Of a stretch of DNA of 64,000 nucleotides, positions 17,803 through 26,781 are shown piece by piece. The translations under genes and the position numbers were made by a program. Each line of letters begins with the position of its first letter. Position 1 is the first letter of the stretch. The notes under the pieces were generated by a model. That model was not told the origin of the DNA, did no database searches, and was given only the letters and a program-made list of their open reading frames with translations. The stretch is from Methanobacterium_D sp040373355 (GTDB taxonomy: Archaea > Methanobacteriota > Methanobacteria > Methanobacteriales > Methanobacteriaceae). Location of the stretch: the NCBI RefSeq assembly GCF_047495555.1, contig NZ_CP166866.1, positions 1,400,001 to 1,464,000 of the forward strand, given 5' to 3'.

Positions 17803-18588
17803 ATGAAAATAGATGTAGTTGATTTATATTATTTTTCCGGAACAGGAAATACCTATTTAGTAGTTAAAGAAATGTGTAAAACATTTAGAAAATGTGGAAT
17901 TGAAGCAGATATGTATAAAATTGAAGATTCCAACCCTGAAAACATCAATGTAGATCATACAATTGGTTTAGGGTTTCCAATAGCTGAACTTTCTACATAT
18001 GAATTCGTTTGGAACTTTATAAAAGCACTGCCTCAAACAGAGGGCACAAAAGTATTTATGGTTGATACTTTAGGTGGTATTTCTGGAGGAATCGTTGGAC
18101 CAGTTAGAAAAATTGTTAAAGAAAAAGGATACAAACCAATTGGGGCCTGCGAGATTCAAATGCCTACAAACATATTCTATATTCAAGATAAAGAAACCAA
18201 TGAAAAGAAAATCAAGAAGGGTTTAAATAGAGCTCAAAATTACGCTAAAGCACTCATAAAAGGTAAAGCTAAATGGAAAAAAGACCCTATTCTATACAAT
18301 GCTATTTATTATACTTCTATGCTCGGCTTAAAGTTTACTGAGACCAATTTAAACCAGAAAATGCTACATTTAACTCCTGATAAAGAAAAGTGCAACAAAT
18401 GTGGTACATGTGTTGAACTGTGTCCAATTAATAATATAGAAATGAAAGAAGGAGAATATCCTGAAAATTTAATGCATTGTCAATACTGTCTAAGATGTGT
18501 ATCACTTTGCCCAAAAAAAGCCATTTCATGCCCTATAAATTATAAGGGGAAAACATATGCTGCAGTTAAAGCAAAAGAGCTAATGTAA
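17803..18588 (+). CDS. EFR1 family flavodoxin-ferredoxin
   Basis: A 261-residue protein. Residues 1-160 are flavodoxin-like, with the FMN phosphate loop YYFSGTGNTYLVVKEM and VDTLGGISGGIVGP. The C-terminal part has two 4Fe-4S motifs (CNKCGTCVELCP and CQYCLRCVSLCP). The EFR1 family is named for this fusion; it is thought to shuttle electrons, but its partner reactions are not established. It starts one base after the NapH-like gene stop. A second copy follows 60 bp later, so the three genes form one redox unit. Confidence 0.88.
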   Translation: MKIDVVDLYYFSGTGNTYLVVKEMCKTFRKCGIEADMYKIEDSNPENINVDHTIGLGFPIAELSTYEFVWNFIKALPQTEGTKVFMVDTLGGISGGIVGPVRKIVKEKGYKPIGACEIQMPTNIFYIQDKETNEKKIKKGLNRAQNYAKALIKGKAKWKKDPILYNAIYYTSMLGLKFTETNLNQKMLHLTPDKEKCNKCGTCVELCPINNIEMKEGEYPENLMHCQYCLRCVSLCPKKAISCPINYKGKTYAAVKAKELM

Positions 18589-18648
18589 CTAACAAAGATA
18601 TATATTTAAATATTTCTTTTCTTTATTATAAACAAGGAGATGCAGAAT

Positions 18649-19437
18649 ATGGATAATGATGCTATTGATTTTTATTTCTTTTCAGGGACAGGAAATACTC
18701 TGTTAGTGGTTAAGAAAATGCAGGAAACCTTTGAAAAAGAGGGAATAAATGTTAATTTGCATAAAATTGAAGAATCTGATCCGGGTGATGTCAATTTAAA
18801 TCATACTATTGGAATAGGGTTCCCAGTGGCATTTTTTTCAACATATCCCTTTGTTTGGGAATTTATAAAATCAATGCCTGGTGCAGATGGCACAGAAATT
18901 TTCATGGTTGATACATTAGGTGGTTATTCTGGAGGTATTGTTGGCCCACTTCGAGAAATTATTAAAAAGAAAGGATATAACCCAATTGGAGCAAAAGAGA
19001 TCCAGATGCCTTCTAACATATTTTATATACAGGATGATGAAACTAACAAAGAAAAAGTCCGTAAAGGGCTTATTGATGCAGAAAATTATGCACATGATAT
19101 TATAAACTCTAGAAGTGAATGGGGTAGAGTGCCTCTATTTTCAGATGGAGTATATATATTTTCTAAATGTCTTTTAAAGCTTACAGGAGTTAATTTGCAC
19201 CAAAAATGGTTTAATTTTGATATTAATGAAGAAGAATGTAAAAACTGTGGTATATGTGCTAAGTTATGCCCTCTTAAGAATATACAAATAGAAAAAGGAA
19301 AATATCCTCAAAGGGGATTACATTGTGAGTACTGTTTAAGATGTACTTCTTTTTGTCCACGTCAAGCAATTCCATGCAAATTTAATTATAAAAATGAGAC
19401 TTACCGTGCATGTAAGGCAAAAGAATTTATTAAATAG
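18649..19437 (+). CDS. EFR1 family flavodoxin-ferredoxin, second copy
   Basis: A 262-residue paralogue of the preceding protein, alike in every motif: FYFFSGTGNTLLVVKKM, VDTLGGYSGGIVGPL, CKNCGICAKLCP and CEYCLRCTSFCP. It probably arose by tandem duplication and then diverged. ATG 18649 is preferred over ATG 18640 because AAGGAG ends directly before 18640, which leaves no room for the earlier start. A small inverted repeat (ATAGGTT/AACCTAT, 19444-19469) follows the stop and may mark the end of the transcript. Confidence 0.87.
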   Translation: MDNDAIDFYFFSGTGNTLLVVKKMQETFEKEGINVNLHKIEESDPGDVNLNHTIGIGFPVAFFSTYPFVWEFIKSMPGADGTEIFMVDTLGGYSGGIVGPLREIIKKKGYNPIGAKEIQMPSNIFYIQDDETNKEKVRKGLIDAENYAHDIINSRSEWGRVPLFSDGVYIFSKCLLKLTGVNLHQKWFNFDINEEECKNCGICAKLCPLKNIQIEKGKYPQRGLHCEYCLRCTSFCPRQAIPCKFNYKNETYRACKAKEFIK

Positions 19438-19599
19438 GATATTATAGGTTCCGGCCATTAATAACCTATTATTCTAAACATTAATTAAATCAAACTATTT
19501 TAGGTTATAAATTTTTTAATTTTTCTTAATTTTTATAAATAATTTGTTTCATAAAAAGTAGAATTATTTCATATTTATTTTAATCTAATGGAGAAAGTA

Positions 19600-19986
19600 A
19601 TGATAAAAATTAAAAGAATTACTGAAACGCCGCAAAAGAAGATGGAATTACAATAATGGTGGAAAATGCATGTCCGGATGAAATAGACTTTGAAGGAACA
19701 AAAATTGATTTGTAACATAAAGAAATTGCCCCTGGATCTGAATGCTATGAGTGTTTGGATGAAAATAGTTCAGGATTTACAGATTTTAAAAAAAAGATAT
19801 AGGGCTAAACTTAGGGGCAAAAAAACACTGCAGAAAATTATCAGAGATATTGAAAAAGAAAATGGAACCGTTAAATTGCTATACTGCTCTCAAAATTCAC
19901 GAAATAACTGTGCAGTGATTTTAAAGGAAAAACTTGAAGGATATAATGTAATAAGCGGCTCTGTAGGTAGGATTCACGGTGGATAA
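19600..19986 (+). pseudogene. DUF488 family pseudogene
   Basis: A broken DUF488 gene. It begins in frame with MIKIKRITETP, then needs a frame change to read KEDGITIMVENACPDEIDF, meets a stop after TKIDL, continues with HKEIAPGSECYECLDENSSG, and changes frame again before KRYRAKLRGKKTLQKIIRD and the family-typical C-terminus VKLLYCSQNSRNNCAVILKE. Only the last segment is a simple open frame. The conserved Arg/Trp-Pro-Arg-Gly region is already degraded, so decay is not recent. Function of the intact family is uncertain. Confidence 0.8.
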
Positions 19987-19994
19987 TTTTTAAT

Positions 19995-20873
19995 TTAAAA
20001 CTTTAAGATTTGAGATAGAGTTATTAAAGCAACACCTAAAACCATAACTAAAGTACCTATCAGTCTTTCTTTTATTCCTCTTTCTTTAAAGATAAATTTA
20101 CCCCATAAAACTCCAAAGACTGCACTAATTCGTTTTATAGAAATCACATATGCTACAAGAGTCAAATTAATGGCTATCATTTGGAATATAATGGCCAATG
20201 CACTGAAAAATCCAATAGGAAAAAGAGATTTAAAATCAGTTTTTATTGTACTAAAATCATGGTCGGATTTTATAAAAATTAATGGAATTGTAACTATCAT
20301 AACAAAAATATTTATTGAAAATGCCCAGAATATTGGTGAAGAATTCTGAACTCCAATTTTATCAATATTAGATGTTATACTAAAAAGAAAAGCCACTATT
20401 AACATTAGTTTTGGCCCTCTTGCTTTAAAAAGGGCCTTAAATGGACCTAAGATCCCATTACTGACCTTGGTGATATTCAATAAATATGATCCAAATACTA
20501 TAAGTAAAACTCCAACTACACCTATTGGATCGGGTATTTCACCTAATATTAAAGGAGAAGTTACAAGGAGAAAAAGAGGTGTAAAAGCAATAAGTGGAAC
20601 TGCAATTGAAAGATCTGAAACTTTTATAGCTTTTAAATAAAGTATTATTGTTACTAAATTAAGTAGTCCATCAATAATTAATGCTATCAGATAATTACTC
20701 CCCAAGTTTGGAATTCCAGAAATTAAAACCATGATGATTAAAAAAGGTAGAGAAAAAAGTCTAAGTGAAAATGAGACTATGTACTCATCAACCGCTTTTA
20801 GCCCTTTTTTACTAAAAACATCCTGAACTGACTCAAAAAATGCAGCTAAAAAGGCAAAAATGGACGCTATCAT
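19995..20873 (-). CDS. EamA family (DMT) transporter
   Basis: A 292-residue membrane protein with about ten hydrophobic helices in two similar halves, the layout of the drug/metabolite transporter superfamily. Indicators are the N-terminal FAFLAAFFESVQDVFSKKGL, the VPLIAFTPLFLLVTSPLILG segment closing the first half, and ISAVFGVLWGKFIFKERGIK near the end of the second. The substrate cannot be told from sequence. Pseudogenes lie on both sides. Family is firm, function general. Confidence 0.85.
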   Translation of the reverse strand: MIASIFAFLAAFFESVQDVFSKKGLKAVDEYIVSFSLRLFSLPFLIIMVLISGIPNLGSNYLIALIIDGLLNLVTIILYLKAIKVSDLSIAVPLIAFTPLFLLVTSPLILGEIPDPIGVVGVLLIVFGSYLLNITKVSNGILGPFKALFKARGPKLMLIVAFLFSITSNIDKIGVQNSSPIFWAFSINIFVMIVTIPLIFIKSDHDFSTIKTDFKSLFPIGFFSALAIIFQMIAINLTLVAYVISIKRISAVFGVLWGKFIFKERGIKERLIGTLVMVLGVALITLSQILKF

Positions 20874-20995
20874 GTTATTTAATTTTGTTTTGAATAATTA
20901 AAATAAATAACTATTTTAAAAAAATTATTACAATATAGATAAACTCTTAGTTTAAACATGATTTATTGAATATTCAAGAACAAAAATTTGTTTTA

Positions 20996-22056
20996 TCAAC
21001 AAAAAAAAACGCTTTTAATCATTAATTTATATGTATCAAGCACCTCTTGTGATGAATTTAATGTTAAGTCTGATGTATTTCCATCGCCATTTACCCCTGC
21101 TTCATTCCAGTAACTTATTGCTCTGATTCGAGGGTATCTCCCTCCTTCTATTGAATGGAGTGCATCTTTTATCCATTCTGCTTTTTATTATCTTTATCCA
21201 TGGCACCAAATTCCAGTACTGCTAGTGGTTTGGAATGCGAGAGTGCTTCAAGTTAAGGATATGTTTTGTCCATAATTTGAGTAAATCCTTCCCATTCGTC
21301 ATCCGGAGTAATTGGGCCGTAAACACTGATTCCAATCCCGTCTATATATTCATCTCAGGGGTAATAGGAGTTATAATTATTCCATGATTCTTCAGGTATA
21401 GAATATGCATTAACATGGAAAACCCAGGTTACATCGTAGCGCCTTCCTCTCGAAATATATTGGTTATATGTCTATAAGCGTCCCGGTATCTTTCAGCCCA
21501 TCATCAAGGTTAGGATCGCCATATGTATCTTTAATATTTCCTCTATTATATTTACCGCTCCATGAAAACCAATCACCGTTCATTTCAGGAGCAAATTCAA
21601 TGATAACCGGTACACCTGAACTTTTTGTATCACGGGCATATTGTCTTAATTTTTCATCATAAGTACCTTTATGATTTTTTGTAAATTATAAACTGGATCT
21701 GCTTCTTTTGCTTCATTTGAGCATTCAATTTTACTTATGGGCATCATGCGAATATATGGGATAATATTTTGTTCATCTAGAATTTTAACAGATCTTTTAG
21801 GAAAAGTAATATTACTTATCCCCCAATTATCTGAAAAAGGCGCCCACACAATGGATTTATTTACCTTATTTTCAAATTCACTAATTCTCTCTGGAGTTAC
21901 ATTATCCTCTGAGTCATTGAAATCAGGATAAGCACTATGATAAACTCCTTGTGAAGGCGGTTGAAGTTTTTGGGCATTTCTATTCTCAATAAATACAGAA
22001 CTAAATAAGATTAATAAAATAACTATTACTAAAATATATTTTCTCATATAACACAT
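20996..22056 (-). pseudogene. GH26 mannanase-like pseudogene with N-terminal membrane anchor
   Basis: Minus-strand remains of a secreted glycoside hydrolase, about 350 codons long. The 5' part is open (22056-21646) with a signal anchor YILVIVILLILFSSVFIEN and IVWAPFSDNWG. Downstream, other frames carry IIEFAPEMNGDWFSWSG (a GH26-like acid/base Glu region), VTWVFHVNAYSIPEESWNNY, IDGIGISVYGPITPDDEWEG, PLAVLEFGAMDKD (nucleophile Glu region) and RAISYWNEAGVNGDGNTSD. At least three frame changes and several stops separate them. Both catalytic Glu regions survive, so decay is moderate. Confidence 0.82.
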
Positions 22057-22070
22057 CCATCATTTTATAT

Positions 22071-22469
22071 TTATTCATAGATTCTTTTATGATGGTCGTA
22101 ATCCATAATGACCATCTGATCTCCTTTTAGATGATAAATGAGTACAAAATCACCTATATGCACTCTTCTGGATCCTTGAAATCCTCCACTTAATGGTTTA
22201 TAATGCTCTGGCTTTTCATGAATTTGATTTATCTTTTTGATTACATGCGAATGCTGTTCTGGATTTTTATTAACAAGTTTTTCTAATTTTTTTCGAGCTT
22301 TATTTGATATAGATAAGTTTAAAGGTAAATCTTCAGGCAATGAATCTTTAAATAGTAACTTACATTCTTTAAATGATGTACAGCTTCCTTTTTCAACGTC
22401 TTTTTTTATTATTTCTATCTCTTTTTCATATTCTTTTGATATTTGGAGATTTTCAGTAGCTCTACTCAT
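22071..22469 (-). CDS. RelE/ParE-like toxin domain with antitoxin-like N-terminal extension
   Basis: A 132-residue protein. Residues from about 52 form a RelE-type fold: LSISNKARKKLEKLVNKNP, a conserved LSGGFQGSRRVHIGDFVLIY core, and a terminal IMDYDHHKRIYE. RelE toxins are ribosome-dependent mRNA endonucleases. The N-terminal 50 residues (EYEKEIEIIKKDVEKGSCTS, then FKECKLLFKDS) look like the toxin-binding tail of an antitoxin. No separate antitoxin gene adjoins it. A self-inhibited fusion or an orphan toxin are both possible; this is inference. Confidence 0.72.
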   Translation of the reverse strand: MSRATENLQISKEYEKEIEIIKKDVEKGSCTSFKECKLLFKDSLPEDLPLNLSISNKARKKLEKLVNKNPEQHSHVIKKINQIHEKPEHYKPLSGGFQGSRRVHIGDFVLIYHLKGDQMVIMDYDHHKRIYE

Positions 22470-22616
22470 ATTAATCTCTCATCTTGACTTTAATTAATAA
22501 TGTGTTTCCAAAATTTATTAAATATTCAGTTTTAGGATTATCTAAGTTATAACAAAACATTTAATTAATACTATTGATATAATAACTATTAATTTAATAA
22601 TATTGTGGTGGTTTTT

Positions 22617-22844
22617 ATGAAAGTTGAAATGATAGTACTTGCATTTCCTGGAAAAAAAGCAGAAAGCTATGATACAAATGATGACATGATAAATGAAATA
22701 TCTATAGAAAATGAGAGAGTAAAGATAGATTTTATGGATCAGGGCCGAAATTGGACTCGTGAGATTCCTATTAATAAATTAAGATTTATAGAATATCCTT
22801 CTGATACTATAAAAGGTTTTAAAGAAAATGCTTATGCAATTTAA
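22617..22844 (+). CDS. Small hypothetical protein
   Basis: A 75-residue protein (MKVEMIVLAFPGKKAESYDT, ending ENAYAI) with alternating strands and no recognised motif. The GTGGTGG at 22605-22611 is a fair SD for ATG 22617. The gene stands alone between leftward genes, with a possible promoter in the AT-rich 145 bp in front. I see no basis for a function. Confidence 0.5.
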   Translation: MKVEMIVLAFPGKKAESYDTNDDMINEISIENERVKIDFMDQGRNWTREIPINKLRFIEYPSDTIKGFKENAYAI

Positions 22845-22856
22845 CTTAAAAGTAGT

Positions 22857-23387
22857 TTAAACATTTTCATCTTGTCTTGAAACACAGAATTTGCACAACG
22901 CTCCGGGTGTATTCATCTGTTTTTCCTTAACAGGACATAAATATTCATGATTTTCAAACTTAAGTTTAAATCCTCCTGGAAAAGATGTTCCAACTGGGTG
23001 AATTGAAGCATTTAAAATAAAAGTTGTGTATATTGATACAATTTTTGCTAAACTCAGAAAATATAGTTCCTGGTTAATTTGACTTTTTTCAATTTGTTTA
23101 TTTAATACATCTAAAAACTCCTGAAGTTTTCTGGTATTAATATAACCTTCATAGTTCTCTTTATCTTCTCTTATATCTCTAAAACGGTTAATGAAGGCTT
23201 TTGTAAATGTTTCAACAAATTCTTCTCTATAGCCAGCCTGCATATACTTAGCATCTTCTTGAATGTATGCAGAAGCAAGCATTATATCATGCATATGAAT
23301 TCTAGAGGCTTCTTTCTTTAAAACCTCTAAAAGTTTATTTTTTGAAATTTTTTTTGAAAAATCAAGTTCATCAATGCTTTCAGCCAT
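22857..23387 (-). CDS. DUF2115 (UPF0305) family protein
   Basis: A 176-residue protein of the methanogen family DUF2115. It is mostly helical (LDFSKKISKNKLLEVLKKEA) and ends with a cysteine-containing segment (YLCPVKEKQMNTPGALCKFC) that could bind zinc or a cluster. The Cys-x(14)-Cys-x(2)-Cys pattern is conserved in appearance but I cannot verify it. ATG 23387 is preferred over ATG 23399 because the GAGGAA between them then acts as SD. It is the third gene of the hel308 operon. Function unknown. Confidence 0.75.
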   Translation of the reverse strand: MAESIDELDFSKKISKNKLLEVLKKEASRIHMHDIMLASAYIQEDAKYMQAGYREEFVETFTKAFINRFRDIREDKENYEGYINTRKLQEFLDVLNKQIEKSQINQELYFLSLAKIVSIYTTFILNASIHPVGTSFPGGFKLKFENHEYLCPVKEKQMNTPGALCKFCVSRQDENV

Positions 23388-23388
23388 T

Positions 23389-23496
23389 TTATTCCTCATT
23401 AAATGTCTTCATTCCGTTCAGCAATACAAAATCCACAAACTGCGCAGTGTTATTTTTATTTTCTTTAAAATCAAGCTCTTCAAGTTTTCTAATCAT
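23389..23496 (-). CDS. Short ORF (35 aa) between hel308 and DUF2115
   Basis: A 35-codon frame (MIRKLEELDFKENKNNTAQF, ending KTFNEE) that starts 17 bp after the hel308 stop and ends one base before the DUF2115 start. Its last codons GAG GAA also form the SD of DUF2115, so the two are translationally coupled. TGTGAG five bases before the ATG is a plausible SD. The amphipathic, charged start resembles the DUF2115 N-terminus (ESIDELDF), so it may be a degraded duplicate or a real small protein. Confidence 0.45.
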   Translation of the reverse strand: MIRKLEELDFKENKNNTAQFVDFVLLNGMKTFNEE

Positions 23497-23513
23497 TTAT
23501 ACTCACAATGATA

Positions 23514-25604
23514 TTAAGTTTTAAATTTAGCAAAATTGTCTTTACCAAATTTTTTAATAATTGATTCAGCAGTTTTGGGTCCAATTCCTTCAATTTTAAC
23601 AAGTTGATCCATTGATAAAAGTCCTAAATCTGTTCCAAATGCATCTACAAGTGCACGTGCACGTTTTCTTCCAAGACGCTTGATGCTTACAACAAATGGA
23701 ATTAGCTCATCTTTCACTCCATAATAAAGACGTGCAGATAATTTATCGAGGTCATCGGAATATGAATATATGCCCATTATTCCACAAATTTCTTTAAAGA
23801 ACTTTACCATTCTTGAAGCTTCATAAGCAGATCTTCTTGTAGTTGCAGCATATACATTAAAGGCATTTTCAATTCCGTATTCGCTTCTTTCATTAATCCA
23901 TTCTATTAAAGCTGCTGCAGTGGCTTCATCATTTCCAATTTCACAAGCAAATATTCCTGATTCGTTTAGTTTATCCATAACAGCTTCCTTACTTTTCCTG
24001 CTTTTAAATGAAATTTTAGGCATATCTGGAGTCCTTGAGACTTCATAAATAAGCTGATAGATGTTAATATCATCTCTTCTTGCGTATTCTTTAAGTCTAA
24101 CTGCAGTTTCAACAGAATAATTACTTCTTGCAATTAAATTACCGAAATCTGTAGTTCTAAGCCCCTCAGGAGTTAACTGGATAATTCCATTGTGCACAAG
24201 GAACTCAAGTGCATTATTTATTTCATACTGCATTGTATCTACTGAAAGAGAACCAAAGAAATCATTAGTGTTCATCTGGTAGCCATAGAAAGTTTCACCG
24301 AAAAATTCAAGAATATCTTGTGGACTTTTAGCTAATGATGATGCAACCTGAGCAATTATTTGTTTATAAACTGCATCTTTATTTTCTATTAATTTAGAGC
24401 TTGTTAGCTCTATTTCTCCGTAAACATAATGATCTTTTAAATTATAACCTTCTTCCATGCTCTTAGCAATTAAATAGGAATATCCTTCAGTATCATATCC
24501 TGGCCGACCTGCTCTTCCTGACATTTGCTCATAATCGAATACAGGAATACTTTGAGGCCCCTGTGATGTCCAACGGGTGTAGTCTCTAATTAAAACGTTT
24601 TTTGAAGGAAGGTTAACTCCATACATTAAACTTGGGGTAGCAGTAATCATTAAAAGATTTCCTGCTCTAAATTCATTTTCAATTATTTCCCTTTGCTTAT
24701 CAAATAAACCTGCATGGTGAAATGCAACTCCATTTTCAATGCATTCTGCAAGTTTTAAGCAAATTGTCGTTGGTCTTGAACCTCTCTTTCGAGGTACATC
24801 AAGTATTTTTTCTGCAACTTCTTTAAAAGCAGCTTTTTTATCTCCGGGAATGCTTCTTTTAACCTTTCCAGAAATATAGTTAGCAAGTGATTCAGTAAAT
24901 CTTCTTGTGGATACAAAAACAAGTATCTGGGATGAATCTTCAATTGATTCTTTTAGAACCTTTAAAACAATATCATTTTTATTTTTAAGTTCATGTTCTT
25001 CAGTTATAAGAACATCTTTGTATAATGGAACTGGTCTGTAATCATGTTCTACTACTTCTGCATCTAACCAGCTTGCAAGATCATCCATATTCTTAAGTGT
25101 TGCAGAAAGCGCAATAATTCTGAGTCCCGGATTTATTATTTTTGATCTTGTTATGGCACATTCAATGGTTGGACCTCGTGAGTATTCACCAATCATATGA
25201 AATTCGTCAATTATAAGTAAATCAATTTCTCGAAGGGTGTTCCATGAAAATCTTGTGATAGCATCAAATGACTCAAAAACCATTACAGATAAATCAGCAG
25301 AACGAGGATGTTTTCCTACTTTAACACCGAATTTTTCAAGCTTTTTAAATTCAGCAAGTTTTTCATTTTGTATGGATATTAAAGGCGCTGCATAAACTAC
25401 CTTTCCGCCTTTTAGTAATGTATTTAATGCTGTAATTAATCCAAGCAATGTTTTCCCACTCGCTGTAGGAATAGCTATAATGTAATTAGAATTATTTTCA
25501 AGTAATCCAGAATCTAGTACTGCTTTTTGAGCTGGATTAAGCTCTTTAATCTGAGGATAGCAATCAGAGAATATTTCTTTGATTTTTGGATCTAATGTTT
25601 CCAT
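23514..25604 (-). CDS. hel308: ATP-dependent DNA helicase Hel308
   Basis: A 696-residue superfamily 2 helicase of the Hel308/Ski2-like type. It has the Q-like N-terminus LNPAQKAVLDSG, Walker A AIPTASGKTLLG, the Walker B DEFHMIG, motif III LSATLKNMDDL, and helicase motifs IV-VI such as ATPSLMYGVNLPS and YEQMSGRAGRPGYD. The C-terminal winged-helix, ratchet and HhH domains end with VKIEGIGPKTAESIIKKFG. It unwinds forked DNA with 3'-5' polarity at stalled replication forks. Length is as usual. It leads an operon with a short ORF and DUF2115. Confidence 0.95.
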   Translation of the reverse strand: METLDPKIKEIFSDCYPQIKELNPAQKAVLDSGLLENNSNYIIAIPTASGKTLLGLITALNTLLKGGKVVYAAPLISIQNEKLAEFKKLEKFGVKVGKHPRSADLSVMVFESFDAITRFSWNTLREIDLLIIDEFHMIGEYSRGPTIECAITRSKIINPGLRIIALSATLKNMDDLASWLDAEVVEHDYRPVPLYKDVLITEEHELKNKNDIVLKVLKESIEDSSQILVFVSTRRFTESLANYISGKVKRSIPGDKKAAFKEVAEKILDVPRKRGSRPTTICLKLAECIENGVAFHHAGLFDKQREIIENEFRAGNLLMITATPSLMYGVNLPSKNVLIRDYTRWTSQGPQSIPVFDYEQMSGRAGRPGYDTEGYSYLIAKSMEEGYNLKDHYVYGEIELTSSKLIENKDAVYKQIIAQVASSLAKSPQDILEFFGETFYGYQMNTNDFFGSLSVDTMQYEINNALEFLVHNGIIQLTPEGLRTTDFGNLIARSNYSVETAVRLKEYARRDDINIYQLIYEVSRTPDMPKISFKSRKSKEAVMDKLNESGIFACEIGNDEATAAALIEWINERSEYGIENAFNVYAATTRRSAYEASRMVKFFKEICGIMGIYSYSDDLDKLSARLYYGVKDELIPFVVSIKRLGRKRARALVDAFGTDLGLLSMDQLVKIEGIGPKTAESIIKKFGKDNFAKFKT

Positions 25605-25707
25605 GATTTTAATAGTATATACTGCTTTTTATAATTATTCTGAAAAATATAAAAATTAAATCTGAGGATGTAATGATAAAAACAATCTCTATTAATATTT
25701 ATATTTT

Positions 25708-26253
25708 CTAAAAAAGTCTGTAGAATCCGTATTGATATTCTTGATCATATGAAATATAGAACTGAACTATTCCAATTATAATCAACCATATTCCGGTAAT
25801 TATGGCCATAATGAATAAGTTATAGTTTAAATAGGCTAGAATCAAGAAAATAATACCTAATAGTATTCCTGCAATTCCAGTACCTTTTTCTAAAGATTCA
25901 TTACCCATTATTGCTATAATTCCACTTGTAAGTATAATTATTCCAGTAATATAAGTCCAGATAGCTAAAGAAACTCCGGGTAAAGATACATTTATATATA
26001 GAAATAATCCTGTTATTATTGAAATTAAGAAGAGAATGAAATATAAAATACTCTCATTTCTATTAAACTCTTTCATGTCGTAGCTTAAGACTAACATCCA
26101 TATTCCTAAAAAAGCAATTCCCATTCCCAAGGACTGATTAATTGTGAAAATTTTAGTAAATAATATGGATATTAGGAAAACACCTACAATTATGGCTATG
26201 ATTCCTCTCAATGTATCTTCAGCCTTAGACATTAGAAATTTTATATAATTCAT
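25708..26253 (-). CDS. HdeD-like (DUF308) membrane protein
   Basis: A 181-residue protein with six hydrophobic helices arranged as three pairs, typical of HdeD/DUF308: GIIAIIVGVFLISILFTKIF, YITGIIILTSGIIAIMGN and GIAGILLGIIFLILAYLNY. The function of the family in archaea is unknown. It is a single leftward gene between hel308 and the DUF5518 gene on the other strand. Recognition rests on the helix pattern and the repeated GI-I-G turns. Confidence 0.7.
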   Translation of the reverse strand: MNYIKFLMSKAEDTLRGIIAIIVGVFLISILFTKIFTINQSLGMGIAFLGIWMLVLSYDMKEFNRNESILYFILFLISIITGLFLYINVSLPGVSLAIWTYITGIIILTSGIIAIMGNESLEKGTGIAGILLGIIFLILAYLNYNLFIMAIITGIWLIIIGIVQFYISYDQEYQYGFYRLF

Positions 26254-26405
26254 TTAATAAGTTATTTACTATTTTTATTACAACTAATTTTCATTATTTG
26301 CTAAATAAGTTTTAATATATACTCCTTGAACCTTAAAAATCTGAAAAGTAAAAATATATTAAAATATAATAATATATATTATAGTATTAAGAAGGAGGTG
26401 TCTAT

Positions 26406-26759
26406 ATGGCAAATTGGGGGGCAGTAATAGTAGGATTTGTCTTATCTATTATTCTATCCTGGATTTTCGGTATTTTTGGCTCTTGGGGTCCATATCTTGG
26501 ATTGCTTATAGCTGGTTTTATTGTGGGGTGGATAGTTGGAGACGGTGCGTTAAATGGTGCATGGCATGCTGCATTAGCAGGTGCTTTTGGTGGTATTGTA
26601 CTTGCCATACTTGCTGTGATTTTAGGAACATTATTTGCAGGTGCTGCAGGATTCTTAGCAGGATTATTTGCTGGAATTGTTTATGTAATTGTATTAATCA
26701 TTCAGTCTTTAGTTTCAATGGGTATCGGTGGAGCTATTGGGGGAGCAATAAAAGGTTAA
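26406..26759 (+). CDS. DUF5518 membrane protein
   Basis: A 117-residue hydrophobic protein, with about 20 percent glycine and three to four membrane helices with GxxxG spacing (VIVGFVLSIILSWIFGIFG, GLLIAGFIVGWIVGDGAL, AAGFLAGLFAGIVYVIVLI). This matches the methanogen family DUF5518, whose function is unknown. A very strong AAGGAGGTG lies at 26391-26399, suggesting high translation. Close helix packing by small residues implies oligomerisation in the membrane. Confidence 0.75.
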   Translation: MANWGAVIVGFVLSIILSWIFGIFGSWGPYLGLLIAGFIVGWIVGDGALNGAWHAALAGAFGGIVLAILAVILGTLFAGAAGFLAGLFAGIVYVIVLIIQSLVSMGIGGAIGGAIKG

Positions 26760-26781
26760 TGTAAAAAGTATTCTAAAATAA

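Noticed and set aside
19438..22480. Insertion sequence or prophage behind the decayed region
   Set aside because: No transposase, integrase, target duplication or terminal repeats could be seen; the region holds only two pseudogenes, a transporter and a toxin-like gene.
26414..26764. Second frame (116 codons, Cys- and Trp-rich) within the DUF5518 gene
   Set aside because: It is a +2 shadow of a Gly-rich membrane protein gene that has the only good SD.
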